Origin: Comamonas piscis
Lineage (GTDB): Bacteria; Pseudomonadota; Gammaproteobacteria; Burkholderiales; Burkholderiaceae_C
Length of the DNA: 64,000 nt
NCBI RefSeq assembly: GCF_014109725.1
Contig: NZ_CP058554.1
Span: forward strand, 3,844,001-3,908,000
Direction: 5' to 3'
The notes beneath the pieces were generated by a model that saw nothing but the letters and a program-made list of their open reading frames with translations, had not been told where the DNA came from and ran no database searches. Below, one piece after another: positions 1 through 9,600 of this stretch (its first letter is position 1; each line of letters opens with the position of its first letter). The position numbers were made by a program, and so were the translations under genes.

Positions 1-225
1 GTCGTCGGCGACGGCAGTGTTACCGCGTTGGTACAGCTGCTCGCCGGCTCTGGCTATGCGCTGGGCCCGAACAGCCAGGCGAGCGTTCAGGTCAACGATG
101 ACGATCTGCCCATTAACCCCGGCAATGCCAAACGTGTGCCGACGCTGAACCCATGGGCCCTGGCCTTGATGGGGCTGTTGCTGGCCGCGGCGGGCGCGCT
201 GTGGCTGCGCAGGCGCCACGACTAA
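1..225 (+). CDS. C-terminal end of an IPTL-CTERM-type surface protein (5' end outside window)
   Basis: The reading frame is open from the first base, so this is the tail of a longer gene. The end shows the layout of a PEP-CTERM/IPTL-CTERM sorting signal: a VPTLNPW motif, a hydrophobic helix of about 16 residues, then an RRRHD basic tail. Proteins with such tails are exported and processed at the membrane. The preceding residues (SVQVNDDDLPI) look like the end of a beta-rich extracellular domain. The function of the main body cannot be seen from here. A strong terminator follows at 250-276. Confidence 0.7.
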   Translation, partial: VVGDGSVTALVQLLAGSGYALGPNSQASVQVNDDDLPINPGNAKRVPTLNPWALALMGLLLAAAGALWLRRRHD

Positions 226-249
226 GTTCTGGCCCAGAGCCACAGCCGC

Positions 250-276
250 AAAAAAGGGAGCGTTGCTCCCTTTTTT
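250..276 (+). terminator. Intrinsic terminator after the IPTL-CTERM gene
   Basis: GGGAGC and GCTCCC arms are flanked by A-run and T-run, giving an A-stem-T hairpin that could end transcription in both directions. It sits 25 bases after the stop codon at 225. Confidence 0.8.
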
Positions 277-359
277 GTTTTCCAGAGATGGCCAATGACA
301 GGAAGATTTATCCAACAAACAAATTACAACAACAACTAAATCTATCTTCAGGAGCCATC

Positions 360-437
360 ATGCCTGCCCCAACAGCCATTCAAGCCAAGACATGCAGCTC
401 GGAGACCACCTATTTTTGTTTGATTTACGTCAATTAA
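360..437 (+). CDS. Possible 25-residue small protein
   Basis: ATG at 360 is preceded by AGGAG at 350-354, an ideal ribosome site with a 5-base gap. The frame encodes 25 residues containing two cysteines and ends in TAA at 437. Nothing else supports it: there is no recognisable family, and at this length a chance frame is possible. It could be a leader peptide for the surface protein starting at 560. Confidence 0.25.
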   Translation: MPAPTAIQAKTCSSETTYFCLIYVN

Positions 438-559
438 CATCAAAAGAAGCATTTACGATAGGACTTTGAAGCGACATCCATAAATACCAAAGAATATATC
501 GATTGCCATGATGGTTACATTTTGTTAACTTCCATCCCTTCAACCAACGAGGGGATCTT

Positions 560-1141
560 ATGAAAAAGTTTTTGGCCTATCTCAGCATGGCCTGCGGTGT
601 CATGGCATTCAGCGCCACCGCGAACGCCGTGCCTATGCAATGGACAGTGTCGGAGACCACCTTTGATGACGGAGGCACGGTGACGGGCTCTTTCGTGTAC
701 GACGCCGATACGAATATCTACAGCAATATCCGCCTAAGAACCACGGCGGGAACGGAGGGCTCTGCAGCCGAGTTCCGCACGCAATGCACGACGGCGTACT
801 GCCTGGCATCTTTGCCGGAATTGCTGTTCATTGCATCGTCCAACCAAGCCAATCTCAGCAATGTCCCGTTGCTGGATATCGAACCCTCCGCTCCGCTCAC
901 CAATACCCCTGAGACCGTGGATCTGGCATTTGGCATGTCCTTTCTGTGCAGCAATGCGGAATGCACTGGAATCGGGACCGGCCTGCGCGTTGCCTTCAGC
1001 GGAAAGCTGACGGGCGCCCTGTATATAGCTCCCGTGACGCCCACCAGTGTTCCGACCAGTAGTCCCATAGGATTAGGGTTGATGGCGTTGTTGTTGGCCA
1101 CTGCCGCTTGGATGTATCGCCGCCGTCGTTCTGGATACTGA
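560..1141 (+). CDS. Small secreted protein with IPTL/PEP-CTERM-like tail
   Basis: A 193-residue exported protein. The N-terminus MKKFLAYLSMACGVMAFSATANA is a Sec signal peptide with cleavage expected after ANA near residue 23. The middle is beta-rich (WTVSETTFDDGGTVTGSFVYD), resembling proteins whose opening strand pattern is common in PEP-CTERM families. The end has VPTSSP, a hydrophobic helix and a YRRRRSGY basic tail, a degenerate IPTL-CTERM sorting signal like that of the gene at 1-225. It probably ends up at the cell surface or in the extracellular matrix. The exact role is unknown. GAGGGG lies upstream of the ATG. Confidence 0.65.
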   Translation: MKKFLAYLSMACGVMAFSATANAVPMQWTVSETTFDDGGTVTGSFVYDADTNIYSNIRLRTTAGTEGSAAEFRTQCTTAYCLASLPELLFIASSNQANLSNVPLLDIEPSAPLTNTPETVDLAFGMSFLCSNAECTGIGTGLRVAFSGKLTGALYIAPVTPTSVPTSSPIGLGLMALLLATAAWMYRRRRSGY

Positions 1142-1300
1142 TGCCGCTTTTAGAGAGCAGATAGAGGTATTTTTCAACCAGATAGGTCCCAGCGCTTAGC
1201 CAGACGCCGAGAAAAAATGTAAATAATGCTGTCCGAGGCGCTGGGTCAAGGAAATGTAAGGATAAGTTATTAGAATGTAAATATTTACAACGGGGATAAG

Positions 1301-2158
1301 ATGATTTTCAAGAAGATTGCAGTCGTAGGCGCCTTGCTCGGCACCGGTTTGGCCCAGGCTTTTGCGCCTCAGACGGGCACCTGGATCGTGACCAGCGAAG
1401 TCAATGGCAAGCCCGGCCGTGGTTTGGCCATTGATGTGCAGGACAACACCCTGGTCATGCAGATGTATGCCTACGATGCCAGCGGCAATGCCACCTTCTA
1501 CATGACCAGCGGCCCCTTGGCGAATGACCGCTACTCTGCGCCTCTGAACAAATACCGCGGTGGCCGTTACCTGGGCAGCGGCGAGCTGTCGGGTACAGAA
1601 GACGGCAGCCCTGGTACCGTCTCGATCCGCTTTGAATCAGGCACCAAGGGCTATATCACTTTGCCTGGCGAGGCTGAAAAAGAAATTTCGCGATTCAACT
1701 TCGCCTATGGCAATGATCCAGAGGGCCTCAAAGGGATCTGGATTTTCAGCCCGCTGAATTCTTTGACGCCCACTTCGGACTTTTTCAGACTTGAAAAAGT
1801 GCAAGCGGCCACTGCCAATGGCAATGGATTGATCACCACGGCTGCCGGCACCTTTGGTTGCGAATACCAGGTATCTGGAGCCGCCGTAGGCACGGTCATT
1901 TGTGCAAAGGTCAGCGCAGCGGGCAGATTGCTCGGCGGCTACCAATTCAGCTACAGCGTGAATGAGGGAGAAGGCTACTACCTCAATAGCGCCGGCGTAC
2001 GCGCTTCTATCGCAACCATGCACCGCTTGGCGAATCGCGCAGATACCGGAACGGGCATCGTCCTCAAGACTGAAGCGAATGACGACACCGTCGCACCATC
2101 GGTGAGCCCAGAACAGCTCCGCCAGGCGATCGAAAGCGTGGCAGCACAAGTGGAATAA
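1301..2158 (+). CDS. Secreted hypothetical protein with a GTW...GRGLAIDVQ module
   Basis: A 285-residue protein with an N-terminal hydrophobic signal (MIFKKIAVVGALLGTGLAQAFA). Residues about 24-70 show the pattern TGTWIV..GKPGRGLAIDVQ..TLVMQMYAYDASGNATFYMTSG. This pattern recurs in proteobacterial secreted proteins as W-x-GRG-x-x-x-x-VQ-x-x-TL...YDASG-x-x-x-WY. The rest is beta-rich with two cysteines around the middle (CEYQ, VICA) that may form a disulfide. It stands alone, has GGGG before the ATG, and is followed by a terminator at 2188-2212. No enzymatic motif is visible and the function is unknown. Confidence 0.6.
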   Translation: MIFKKIAVVGALLGTGLAQAFAPQTGTWIVTSEVNGKPGRGLAIDVQDNTLVMQMYAYDASGNATFYMTSGPLANDRYSAPLNKYRGGRYLGSGELSGTEDGSPGTVSIRFESGTKGYITLPGEAEKEISRFNFAYGNDPEGLKGIWIFSPLNSLTPTSDFFRLEKVQAATANGNGLITTAAGTFGCEYQVSGAAVGTVICAKVSAAGRLLGGYQFSYSVNEGEGYYLNSAGVRASIATMHRLANRADTGTGIVLKTEANDDTVAPSVSPEQLRQAIESVAAQVE

Positions 2159-2187
2159 GCGACAGCGCGCTGCGCTGAAATACCAGC

Positions 2188-2212
2188 AAACCGCCTTCGG
2201 GGCGGTTTTTTT
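2188..2212 (+). terminator. Intrinsic terminator
   Basis: AAACCGCC, loop TTCGG, GGCGGTTT followed by more T residues, 30 bases after the stop of the secreted protein gene. Confidence 0.85.
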
Positions 2213-2339
2213 ATGAGCATGAAGCCCATTGCATGAGTTTGGAATTTCCTACAGAACGCGGCTCAGCCCATTTTTGACATCGCCACGCTTGGAGAGCTAC
2301 TAAACTGGCCCACTACCGATAAATTCAGGACAACCTTTG

Positions 2340-2948
2340 ATGCGCACACCCTACCTATTTGCCTGTTTGCCCCTAGCCTTGGCACTCAGCGCCTGCCAAG
2401 AAGATAAACCCACGGCAGCAACACAGGCAGCCGCCAAACCCACATTTACGGCGCCAAGCGTTGATATATCGACGCCCGACAAGGCGGTGAAAAGCTGGTG
2501 GGCGGTGGTAGATTCAAAATTCAATTTGAGGTATCAGGAGTGCACACAAGCAGCATCGGCAGAGCAAACCGCGCTGCTGCAAGCCCAATTGCGCGTGGCT
2601 ACAGGCGCCGTAAAAAGCTACATGCAACATGACAAAGAATGCACCTTGTTTACCTACGATCGCCGGATTGATCGCGTTGATATGGAGACGGAATCCAGGG
2701 CGCTGGTCGTGACGACCATCAAAAACAGCACCCGACCAAAAGAAGGGCAGTCGATTGCAAATCGTACCCTTGAAGCGGCAACGGACGGTGTGGAATACCG
2801 CTATGTGCTTTCGCGTGAGAATGACGGCTGGCGTGTGGAAGACATCTACCAGTATGACGATCTGCTCAAGGCCATGGGCCGTGATCCTTGGAAGCAGGAG
2901 TACCAGCGCGCGCCACCCGACCTGTACCTGCTGATATATAACCAATAA
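2340..2948 (+). CDS. Predicted lipoprotein, hypothetical
   Basis: A 202-residue protein starting at the ATG at 2340; a TTG directly before it is less likely. The N-terminus MRTPYLFACLPLALALSAC carries a lipobox (LSAC), so the mature protein is lipid-anchored at the cysteine. The mature part contains KAVKSWWAVVDSKFNLRYQEC and ends in a VEYRYVLSRENDGWRVEDIYQYD segment, typical of NTF2-like/DUF4878-style folds where a Trp-Arg-Val-x-Asp strand ends the domain. No catalytic residues can be named. It is the last host gene before the island boundary. Confidence 0.6.
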   Translation: MRTPYLFACLPLALALSACQEDKPTAATQAAAKPTFTAPSVDISTPDKAVKSWWAVVDSKFNLRYQECTQAASAEQTALLQAQLRVATGAVKSYMQHDKECTLFTYDRRIDRVDMETESRALVVTTIKNSTRPKEGQSIANRTLEAATDGVEYRYVLSRENDGWRVEDIYQYDDLLKAMGRDPWKQEYQRAPPDLYLLIYNQ

Positions 2949-3001
2949 AAGCGAGATCCACTCCCCATTCTTCTGCCATAGGATGGTTTGCAAAGGCAAG
3001 A

Positions 3002-3036
3002 AAAAAGCGCTCACTGGATACCAGTGAGCGCTTTTT
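3002..3036. terminator. Strong bidirectional terminator at the island's left edge
   Basis: A perfect 16-bp stem with a 3-base ATA loop (arms AAAAAGCGCTCACTGG and its complement). It follows the lipoprotein gene by about 50 bases and directly precedes the sequence resembling the tmRNA 3' end. It may be the terminator that served tmRNA before the island inserted (inference). Confidence 0.85.
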
Positions 3037-3059
3037 GGTAGGGGCTGGCGTCAACTGAA
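3037..3059. other. Possible left attachment site (degenerate tmRNA 3'-end copy)
   Basis: GGTAGGGGCTGGCG followed by TCAACTGAA lines up with the tmRNA 3' end at 20630-20651 (GGTGGAGCTGGCG, GGAATTGAA), with about 18 of 23 columns matching and one gap. It is in the same orientation and lies directly after a terminator, as expected for the far end of an element that integrated at tmRNA. The match is imperfect, so this is a candidate only. Confidence 0.4.
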
Positions 3060-3113
3060 TAATCAATCTAACAAGATGATTATTAAAAACAAATAAATTT
3101 CAAAAATCTTTAC

Positions 3114-3137
3114 TGTTCCCCGGTTTGTTCCCCGGTT
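3114..3137. repeat. Left-end integrase arm-type sites (2 copies)
   Basis: Two direct copies of TGTTCCCCGGTT at 3114-3125 and 3126-3137, exactly 12 bp apart. The same TGTTCCCCGG word is repeated next to the integrase at the other island end (20426-20515). In a circular island the two sets would flank the joined attachment core. Confidence 0.6.
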
Positions 3138-3178
3138 TCGTAATGGATAGGCGGCGTTGAACATACCGGCTCGATGAG

Positions 3179-3271
3179 ATCTTGGTAGTCGCGCTCGATG
3201 CGCCAGCACATCTTGGCTTCGAACACCAGGCACTCAAGCGCCATCTTCTTGGGCAGGCTTGCCAGAGTCAT
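3179..3271 (-). pseudogene. Transposase C-terminal remnant (IS701/IS4-like)
   Basis: The minus strand encodes LASLPKK..LECLVFEAKMCWRIERDYQDL. This resembles the conserved stretch LPxxTPLxxLVxLAKxRWRIERDYQELK near the end of IS701/IS4-type DDE transposases, where the E of IERDYQ is catalytic. After DYQDL the similarity stops and the frame runs through the arm repeats to a stop at 3110. Only about 30 residues survive, so the piece is dead. Confidence 0.5.
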
Positions 3272-3623
3272 GGGGATAGTCAACATCCGGTGGCTTGGAG
3301 TCGATAGTTGTCAGACCGGTGTATCGCCAATTTCCTACAGTCAGGTGATCTCTCCATACCGAGACCTCGACTTACTCTGACATCAACCGAGACGGAAATT
3401 TGGAGAAATTTTCCGCTTGAATTTGGTAGCGGCTTGGCCAGAGAGCGCCTTCCGCAGGGACTGGGACAACCCATCCTGGCCTAGAAAATGCCAGTATCCG
3501 ACCATCAAACGAGATGCCCACATCATCGCCCCCATGCTCAACATTCAATTTCTCTTTTAGCGCGTTGAGGGCAACTCTCATCCAAGACCGATCAACCATG
3601 CATCTGGGACGAGCTGCATAGGC

Positions 3624-3698
3624 CACCCAGTCTTCGAAGCCGCATAGCACCGCGCACAAAGTGATCATCATGATGTCTTCGAGCTTGTGCAACTTGTT
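3624..3698 (-). pseudogene. ISAs1-family transposase N-terminal remnant
   Basis: The minus strand encodes NKLHKLEDIMMITLCAVLCG then FEDWV. This is the hallmark of the DDE_Tnp_1-associated N-terminal domain of ISAs1-family transposases (pattern R/NxxHxLxDILxIxLCAVLCGxExW). The flanking residues in the same frame do not resemble the family and no IS ends were found, so this is a small fossil. Confidence 0.6.
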
Positions 3699-3826
3699 GC
3701 GGGTCACACGCCTGGGGGGGCAGCTCGGCAAAGCGGCGTTGGGGGTGTCGAGAGCATCGCGCAACAATTCAGTTCCTGGGTAAATCTTCGGGAGCCTCCC
3801 GGGGGACATGGCGCGATTACCCTGAG

Positions 3827-6622
3827 CTACCATCCCTGCGATAGCATTTCCTTCATGCTCAGGCCATTCAAAACGGTTGCACAAGTCTCCCAATCGGCAT
3901 CCTCCACTTTGCTGTACTTCGCATCAAACGGATTGCGCGTGGCCATGGTACGGTCGATCAGCTGATTGGCGGCGGCCTCGTCATGCAAGGCCACCTGCAC
4001 CCACACGTCTTCCAGGGTGTCGGGGATCTGGCCGAACAGGCCATGAATCGCTTCCAGCCGGTCGGCCAGTACCTGGTGCACACGGTCTTCCACCGAGTCG
4101 CGGTAGCGCAGGTTGGCGATCCAAATTTCACTGCGAGCCTGGCCAATACGCTGGATGCGCCCTTTGCGCTGTTCCAGGCGGGTGGGGTTCCAGGGCAAGT
4201 CGATATTGATCAGCGTGCCCAGGCGCTGCAGGTTCAGCCCCTCTGACGCGGCATCGGTTCCCAGCAGCAACCTCAAGTCACCCTCGCGCACCCGCTTTTT
4301 GAGCACATTGCGGTCGCAGCGTTGAAACCGTCCGTCACGCCAAAAGCCGGAACGGTTGCTGCCCGCGTACAGGCCAATATCCATGCCCGCAAACTCTGCG
4401 CGCTTGGCCATTTCATCGCCCGTCCAGCGCACCGTGTCGTAATACTGCGAGAACAGAATGCAGCCGCGCTCCAGCCAGCTCTCGGACACTCCCAGGTGGG
4501 TGCCAAGCAGGTAGCCGATCAGCGCCTCCAGCTTGGGGTCGTTGTTGCCGCCTTGCTTGAGCAGGCTCAGGCAGCGCCGCAGCGAATCAATTTCCTTGTC
4601 GGTGAAGTTCTTGAAATCGCTCGCCCCTTGCGGTGGCCGTCCCACCTGCACGGTAGCCTCATCGTCGGCGTCATCATCGTCTTCATCGTCGGGTGCGTCA
4701 GGCTCCTCGCCCAGCAGCTTGGCCACGGTGCGCCGCCCGGCTTCCATCGAACTGCCCAAGCGCCGCAGCAGCAGCGTTTTGAAAAAGCCCGCGCCTTTCA
4801 CCCGTTGCGCCAGTAGCTGCGAAAACTCCTCCGCCTCCACATACGCATCACGCAGGTAGCTGCCCAGTACCAACGCGCCTTCCTGGTCCTCGCCAAACAA
4901 CTTCACCGTTACCTTGGGCAGAAAGTAGCTGCCTGTGGCCGGGTTGATAGTGGCCTCCAGGTAAGCGCGGGTGCGGCGCACGATGCAGCGCAGCAGCGGG
5001 TTGTAGTGGGCGCCGTACTCAGGCAACAGGCCGTTTTGCAGTTGCACGCGTCGAATGGCGGGGGACAGTTGCTCCAGGCTCTCGGGCGCAAATTGCCATC
5101 GCGTGTCTTCGGCATCCAAGCTGCGGCGGATGCGGTCAAACGCCGGGTTTTCGAACTTGGAGGGCAGCGGGTCGCGCACAAACTCCCAGCCTTCACGCAG
5201 ATCCGCTGTCGGCACCTCCGCATCGCCAGTAGCAATAGCCAAGCAACGGCTGGCCTGATACCAGCGGCTGGAATGTGTCCAGCCACCCAGCACACCATCA
5301 TTGCCCTGCGACAGGATGTGCAGCAAATCCCACGCCTCCACCGGGTGCAGCTGCACCGGCGTGGCCGTGGCCAGCAACATGCTTTTGGTCTTGGGGCCTA
5401 TCTCGCGCAAAAAGGCCATCAGCTTGTTGGGCTCGGCGCGCTCGTTCACTTCATCGGCATCAGCATCCACCTTGGGCACCTTGCGGCGGCGGGCGCGGTG
5501 CGCTTCGTCCACGATCACACAGGTGTAGCGGCGACTCAGCAGCTGGCCCACCGCCTCAGGCAAGCCACGCACCACCAGTCCCTGCGACACCAGCCCTATG
5601 CGGCGCGGGCATTTGCCCAGCGTCTTGGAACCTTCTGACGGGTACTCCAGATCGTTTTCATCCACCCAGGCCTTGCCGGTCCAGCGGGCGGATGGCAGAT
5701 CCAGCAACTCCATCAGCTCGTCCTGCCACTGCTGCAGCAAGGGTTTGGGGGCCAGCACCAAGATCGGCCCACCCTCGGGGTCGTCCAGTGCCATCAGCAT
5801 GGCGGCCATGGCCAGCTGCACCGTTTTACCCAGTCCCACCTGGTCGGCCAGCACCAGGCGTGCACCGCCCAGGCGGTGTCGCTCCAGCGCCAGCTGGGCA
5901 AAGTATTTCTGGTGCGGCCACAGGCCCTGCTCACGGCGATACACCGGTGCCTCCACGGCCACAGCGGCTGCCACTTGCGTGGGGTCTGGCATTGCAGGCA
6001 GTTGCGCTGGCTCGATGACCGTGCGGGTGATGATGCGTTGCACATCCTGCACGATGAAAGGGCAGCAGGCCAGGTCTACCGCGCGCGGGTCGTTCCAAAG
6101 CGCATCAAACTCCGCCTGCACCCAGGCGATGGTTTCGGGGTCGTTGTCTTCCCACAGCAGTTCGTAGTTCAGCTTCCAGGCCGACAGGCTCTCGTTCACG
6201 CTGCCCATGAAGGCGGTGGCCGTGCCATCGGCATAGCGCAGCACCCCGGCCTTGCCGTGAATCAGGCCAAACGCTGTGTCCGGCAGCACCCGCACTTCCA
6301 GCTTGTTGCTGGTCAATGCGTCGTACAACGCTCGGTAGCGCGGCAAGGCGACAGGTGGCGCATCCTCGGGCCTGCTCGCGCACCAGCTGCGGCGCAGTGC
6401 AGCTTGTGCGGCTGCGGCTGTCACCAGGTCTTGCGGGTCCAGGTCGGAGTTACAGATGATGCGCACTGGCCCGGCAACGCTGGCCAGCGCCTCGCCCGCC
6501 ACCTCAAACAGGCTGGATCGAAAGTAGCCCGCAATGCGGTCGTAACTGACGGCACCGCGCAGGCGCTGGGTCAGCACCGATTGGTCTAGGCGGTTCAGGC
6601 GGCTGGAATGGCGTTGCAGCAT
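3827..6622 (-). CDS. PLD-SNF2-family helicase of Hma-type defence system
   Basis: A 931-residue protein, fourth gene of the defence operon. Residues about 20-160 are a phospholipase-D-like domain with one HxK motif (LIHGKAGVL, H122/K124) and the GSVNES follow-up (140-145). From about residue 235 comes an SNF2-type superfamily-2 helicase: Walker A GLGKT at 263-267, DEAH box at 372-375, LLATATP motif III, and a C-terminal helicase part with GTDAASEGLNLQ and QRKGRIQRIGQ (motifs V and VI). An acidic Asp/Glu linker separates the lobes. Such proteins probably translocate on phage DNA. It starts 23 bases after the methylase stop, so co-transcription is likely. Confidence 0.88.
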   Translation of the reverse strand: MLQRHSSRLNRLDQSVLTQRLRGAVSYDRIAGYFRSSLFEVAGEALASVAGPVRIICNSDLDPQDLVTAAAAQAALRRSWCASRPEDAPPVALPRYRALYDALTSNKLEVRVLPDTAFGLIHGKAGVLRYADGTATAFMGSVNESLSAWKLNYELLWEDNDPETIAWVQAEFDALWNDPRAVDLACCPFIVQDVQRIITRTVIEPAQLPAMPDPTQVAAAVAVEAPVYRREQGLWPHQKYFAQLALERHRLGGARLVLADQVGLGKTVQLAMAAMLMALDDPEGGPILVLAPKPLLQQWQDELMELLDLPSARWTGKAWVDENDLEYPSEGSKTLGKCPRRIGLVSQGLVVRGLPEAVGQLLSRRYTCVIVDEAHRARRRKVPKVDADADEVNERAEPNKLMAFLREIGPKTKSMLLATATPVQLHPVEAWDLLHILSQGNDGVLGGWTHSSRWYQASRCLAIATGDAEVPTADLREGWEFVRDPLPSKFENPAFDRIRRSLDAEDTRWQFAPESLEQLSPAIRRVQLQNGLLPEYGAHYNPLLRCIVRRTRAYLEATINPATGSYFLPKVTVKLFGEDQEGALVLGSYLRDAYVEAEEFSQLLAQRVKGAGFFKTLLLRRLGSSMEAGRRTVAKLLGEEPDAPDDEDDDDADDEATVQVGRPPQGASDFKNFTDKEIDSLRRCLSLLKQGGNNDPKLEALIGYLLGTHLGVSESWLERGCILFSQYYDTVRWTGDEMAKRAEFAGMDIGLYAGSNRSGFWRDGRFQRCDRNVLKKRVREGDLRLLLGTDAASEGLNLQRLGTLINIDLPWNPTRLEQRKGRIQRIGQARSEIWIANLRYRDSVEDRVHQVLADRLEAIHGLFGQIPDTLEDVWVQVALHDEAAANQLIDRTMATRNPFDAKYSKVEDADWETCATVLNGLSMKEMLSQGW

Positions 6623-6645
6623 AGGGGCTTACGTTGAGCGCGGCG

Positions 6646-9600
6646 TTAAGCGTGGTCGTTGCGCAGCCGCCCAGCCAGCATGCGCGCGGCGTCAGAGTCG
6701 GCCACCCACTCACCCATGCCCTGGGCGTTGCCCAGTGCGGCCAACCATTCCAGCAGATTCACAAAGCCCTCGCGTCGGCCCCAGTAGCCTTGGCCAAAGG
6801 TGTCACGCAGGTATTGGCGTCCGGGCTCGGGGTTGTTGTCGTTGACTGCCGTTTCGCGCACGGCAAACAGCAGGTGCCGCAGGGGCGATGCCGCGAACGG
6901 ATGCGGCCCCGCCGCAGCAACTCTGCCTCGACCCACACTGGTGCTTATTTGGCTTGTAGCACCCGCCCCGTCTGCGCTAACAGCTGCCAAAACACTAGCA
7001 GCCAAGGCGCTGGCGCTGGCCACGCGGGTGCCGTTGGTCTTGTCGCTTTTGAGCAGGGGCTTGATGTTGGTCACGCCAAAGCCACGTGCCAGCTCTTCGT
7101 ACATGCCCTTGCGGCGTTCGCCTCGGCTCTCGATGTCGAGCGAACGCAGGTAATAGCGCTCCACCAGGCTCAGGTCGCGCCAAGCGTTTTCCAAACCGCG
7201 TGGGATGAGCGTGTCGCAGGCAATGCCCAGGGCGCGCTCAATCACGGCCTGAAAGTCGCTCTTCTCGCCCTTGCCACGCACGGAGAACACCTCGTGCTCC
7301 ACGTCTTTTCCGTCCAGGTTTCCGTACTGCGTCAGCACCTTCAGGGCAGCGGCATAGGCGGCCAGCTGGTAATCCGCATCGTTGAAATTGGGCTCACCGC
7401 CTTCGTCCAGCGTCTGCATGCTGGCAATCTGGCGCTTCACCTCGTCTTCGACCAGCGGGTACACCTCGTCCAGAAAGCCGGGTTCGTTTTGCATACGCTT
7501 GCGCAGGACCAGGCAGACAGTGCCTTGCACGTAGTTGCCTTTTTTAATGCCCACTGCCTCGGTTTCGGTGCTGATGGTCCAGGCAGCAGTGGCTTTGAGG
7601 CCCGCCGCCCAAAGGATCATGCCCAGGTCGGCCCACACCGCCGGGTCCTGATGCGTGAACATGACCATTTGCAGGCCGTTGTCGGGCATGTGGCGGGCGA
7701 GATTCTTGTAAATTTCCACCATAGAGCGGCGGAAGTCTTCGCCGTCGCCACGTACTGCCAATTCAGCACGGGCGTCAGGTGTCCAATTTGGGAAAGCGTT
7801 GGTGAGTTGCTTGTCATACCAGGCGAGGAAGAAATCGCCCAATTCATGGTAGTTCACCGCGTCTGCATAAGGCGGGTCGGTGATCCACAAGTCGCAGGCG
7901 TTGGCTAGGTCGCGAGCGTCTGAAACGACCGATATGTTGTTGCCACAGGATTCAGATCCGCTTTTGCCTTTGAATGCAAAGAAATCACGAACACCTGATA
8001 TTGGGCGCACACCCCAATTAAATAGGGGATTAATCGCTTGGTTGTAGAAGCTTTGTGCGAATGCACCTATCCCTCCGCTACGCGCAAGCTGTGGAGTCCA
8101 TCCGCAAAGCTTGGAATTCCAGTTGCTGCATGAGGCAATACCCAAAGCGCTCGCTGCAAATAGTTCCTTGTGTCCGAGACCGAAGTTGGCCTTATTCAGC
8201 AATACTCCATGAACAAGCAATTGACGCGGGGTAAACAAATGGTGCCAATGAGTCCATCCGCGAGTGCGAATAGGTTCCTCTGTTTTGTCGCCGCCTTTAG
8301 GGATCGCCTTTGACGGTATAAAGCCTTCACGTTGCCAATCTGCAAACCGCTCGCGCAGCAGCGTCAACACCTGTGCCTCGCGCGCCATGTCTGCCGCATC
8401 GGGCGCAGCATAGCGACGCTCCAGCTTCGGTTTGCCATTGCGCGTCACGGTCTTGGCCCAGCGAATGCAGTACAGGCGCTCCTGAAATACATCGTCCGGG
8501 CGCGGCACTACATCGTCATTGGTCCAGCGGCGCAGGCCATCGGTGCCCCGTAGCGCCTCTACTGACCAGCTCCGGTTCGGATCAAACGGATCCACCACAC
8601 GGCTGTCCACCACGGTGGCTCCTTTTTTGTCTTTGTATTGCTTGAACTCGACATCGGACACGGCCAACACTTCGGGGGTAAGCCGCTCCGCATTGCCTAC
8701 GCGTGTCCAGCGCGTAACGATGTTGTACTTTTCGGCTACCACCCAGCTGGGGGCCAGTGGAATGTAGTAGTCGCAGCCTTCAGGTTTGACTTCTACGCAG
8801 TACAAAAACGCTTCAGCGCGTTCGCCACGGTCGTTGTGTTCAATGCCCCAATCAGTGATTTGCTGGTCGGCAGCGGCAAAAACCTGCTGCTGCACGCGCG
8901 CAACTTCGGCCTGCACATCGGAACCACTGCCCAGCAGATTTAAGCTTGCCCAGGTGAGCAGGCCAGCCACGGGGTTCAGGTCGGAGCCAAAGGCTTCGCA
9001 GCCGATGCGTGCTGCTTCAAACGGGATGGAGCCACCGCCACAAAAGCTGTCGCCCACGCGGGGCGTGTGACCAAAGGTGCGCTGGCCCAGTTGGTCGATG
9101 AGCTCTGACAGACAGGTGGCGGTTGTGCCCAGGTGGGCGTTGATGTCGGCCCAGGTGGCTGGCGTCGGGCCTGCAACGTTTTCGGGGCGCTCGCAATGCA
9201 CCAGGCGCTCGGCATAGGGCAAGGCATCAAACTCGGCACGGTCGGGGATGGGGCGCATGCGCTGTGCATCCAACGCCTGCTGCTGCTCGGGGCTCAGGGC
9301 GTCCCAGATTTGGGCGAAAAGGGCTTCTTTGTCTTCATCGCTCAGGCCCTGCTTGAGGCCGCGCGCGCCAAAAAACTCCTCTTGCACCTCGGGTGTGGCT
9401 GCTTCGCGCCACGCGGCTGCAGGAATCTCGCCCTTGCAGCGCTGCCAAGTGCCGTCGTCGTCCATCGTCAGGATTTTGAGAAAAATCTCTCGGTCCTTTT
9501 TGGCGTCGTTGCTAGCGGGCATGAGCATGCCCAGAATGGACGCACGCACCAGAATCAAGGGCTTGCGGCCCCACCATTTGCCCAGGCCGGTGAGCGTTTG

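Larger units (their letters stand above)
226..559. other. Intergenic stretch between two surface-protein genes
   Basis: After the terminator at 250-276 the sequence becomes AT-rich. It contains one short open frame with a good ribosome site (360-437, listed separately) and presumably the promoter of the gene at 560. No RNA gene or repeat is visible. Confidence 0.5.
2949..3826. other. Island left border: remnants only
   Basis: This 878-base stretch holds a terminator (3002-3036), an att-like sequence, two arm-type repeats and scraps of two different transposases (3179-3271 and 3624-3698). No intact gene is seen. A 173-codon open frame (3372-3893, minus) is open only by chance across the second scrap. 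Confidence 0.6.

Noticed and set aside
3372..3893. 173-codon minus-strand frame as an intact gene
   Set aside because: Only 25 residues match a transposase domain and the rest matches nothing; it overlaps the end of the helicase gene.
6634..7908. 424-codon plus-strand frame in the methylase
   Set aside because: Shadow of the DUF1156 gene, no recognisable domain.
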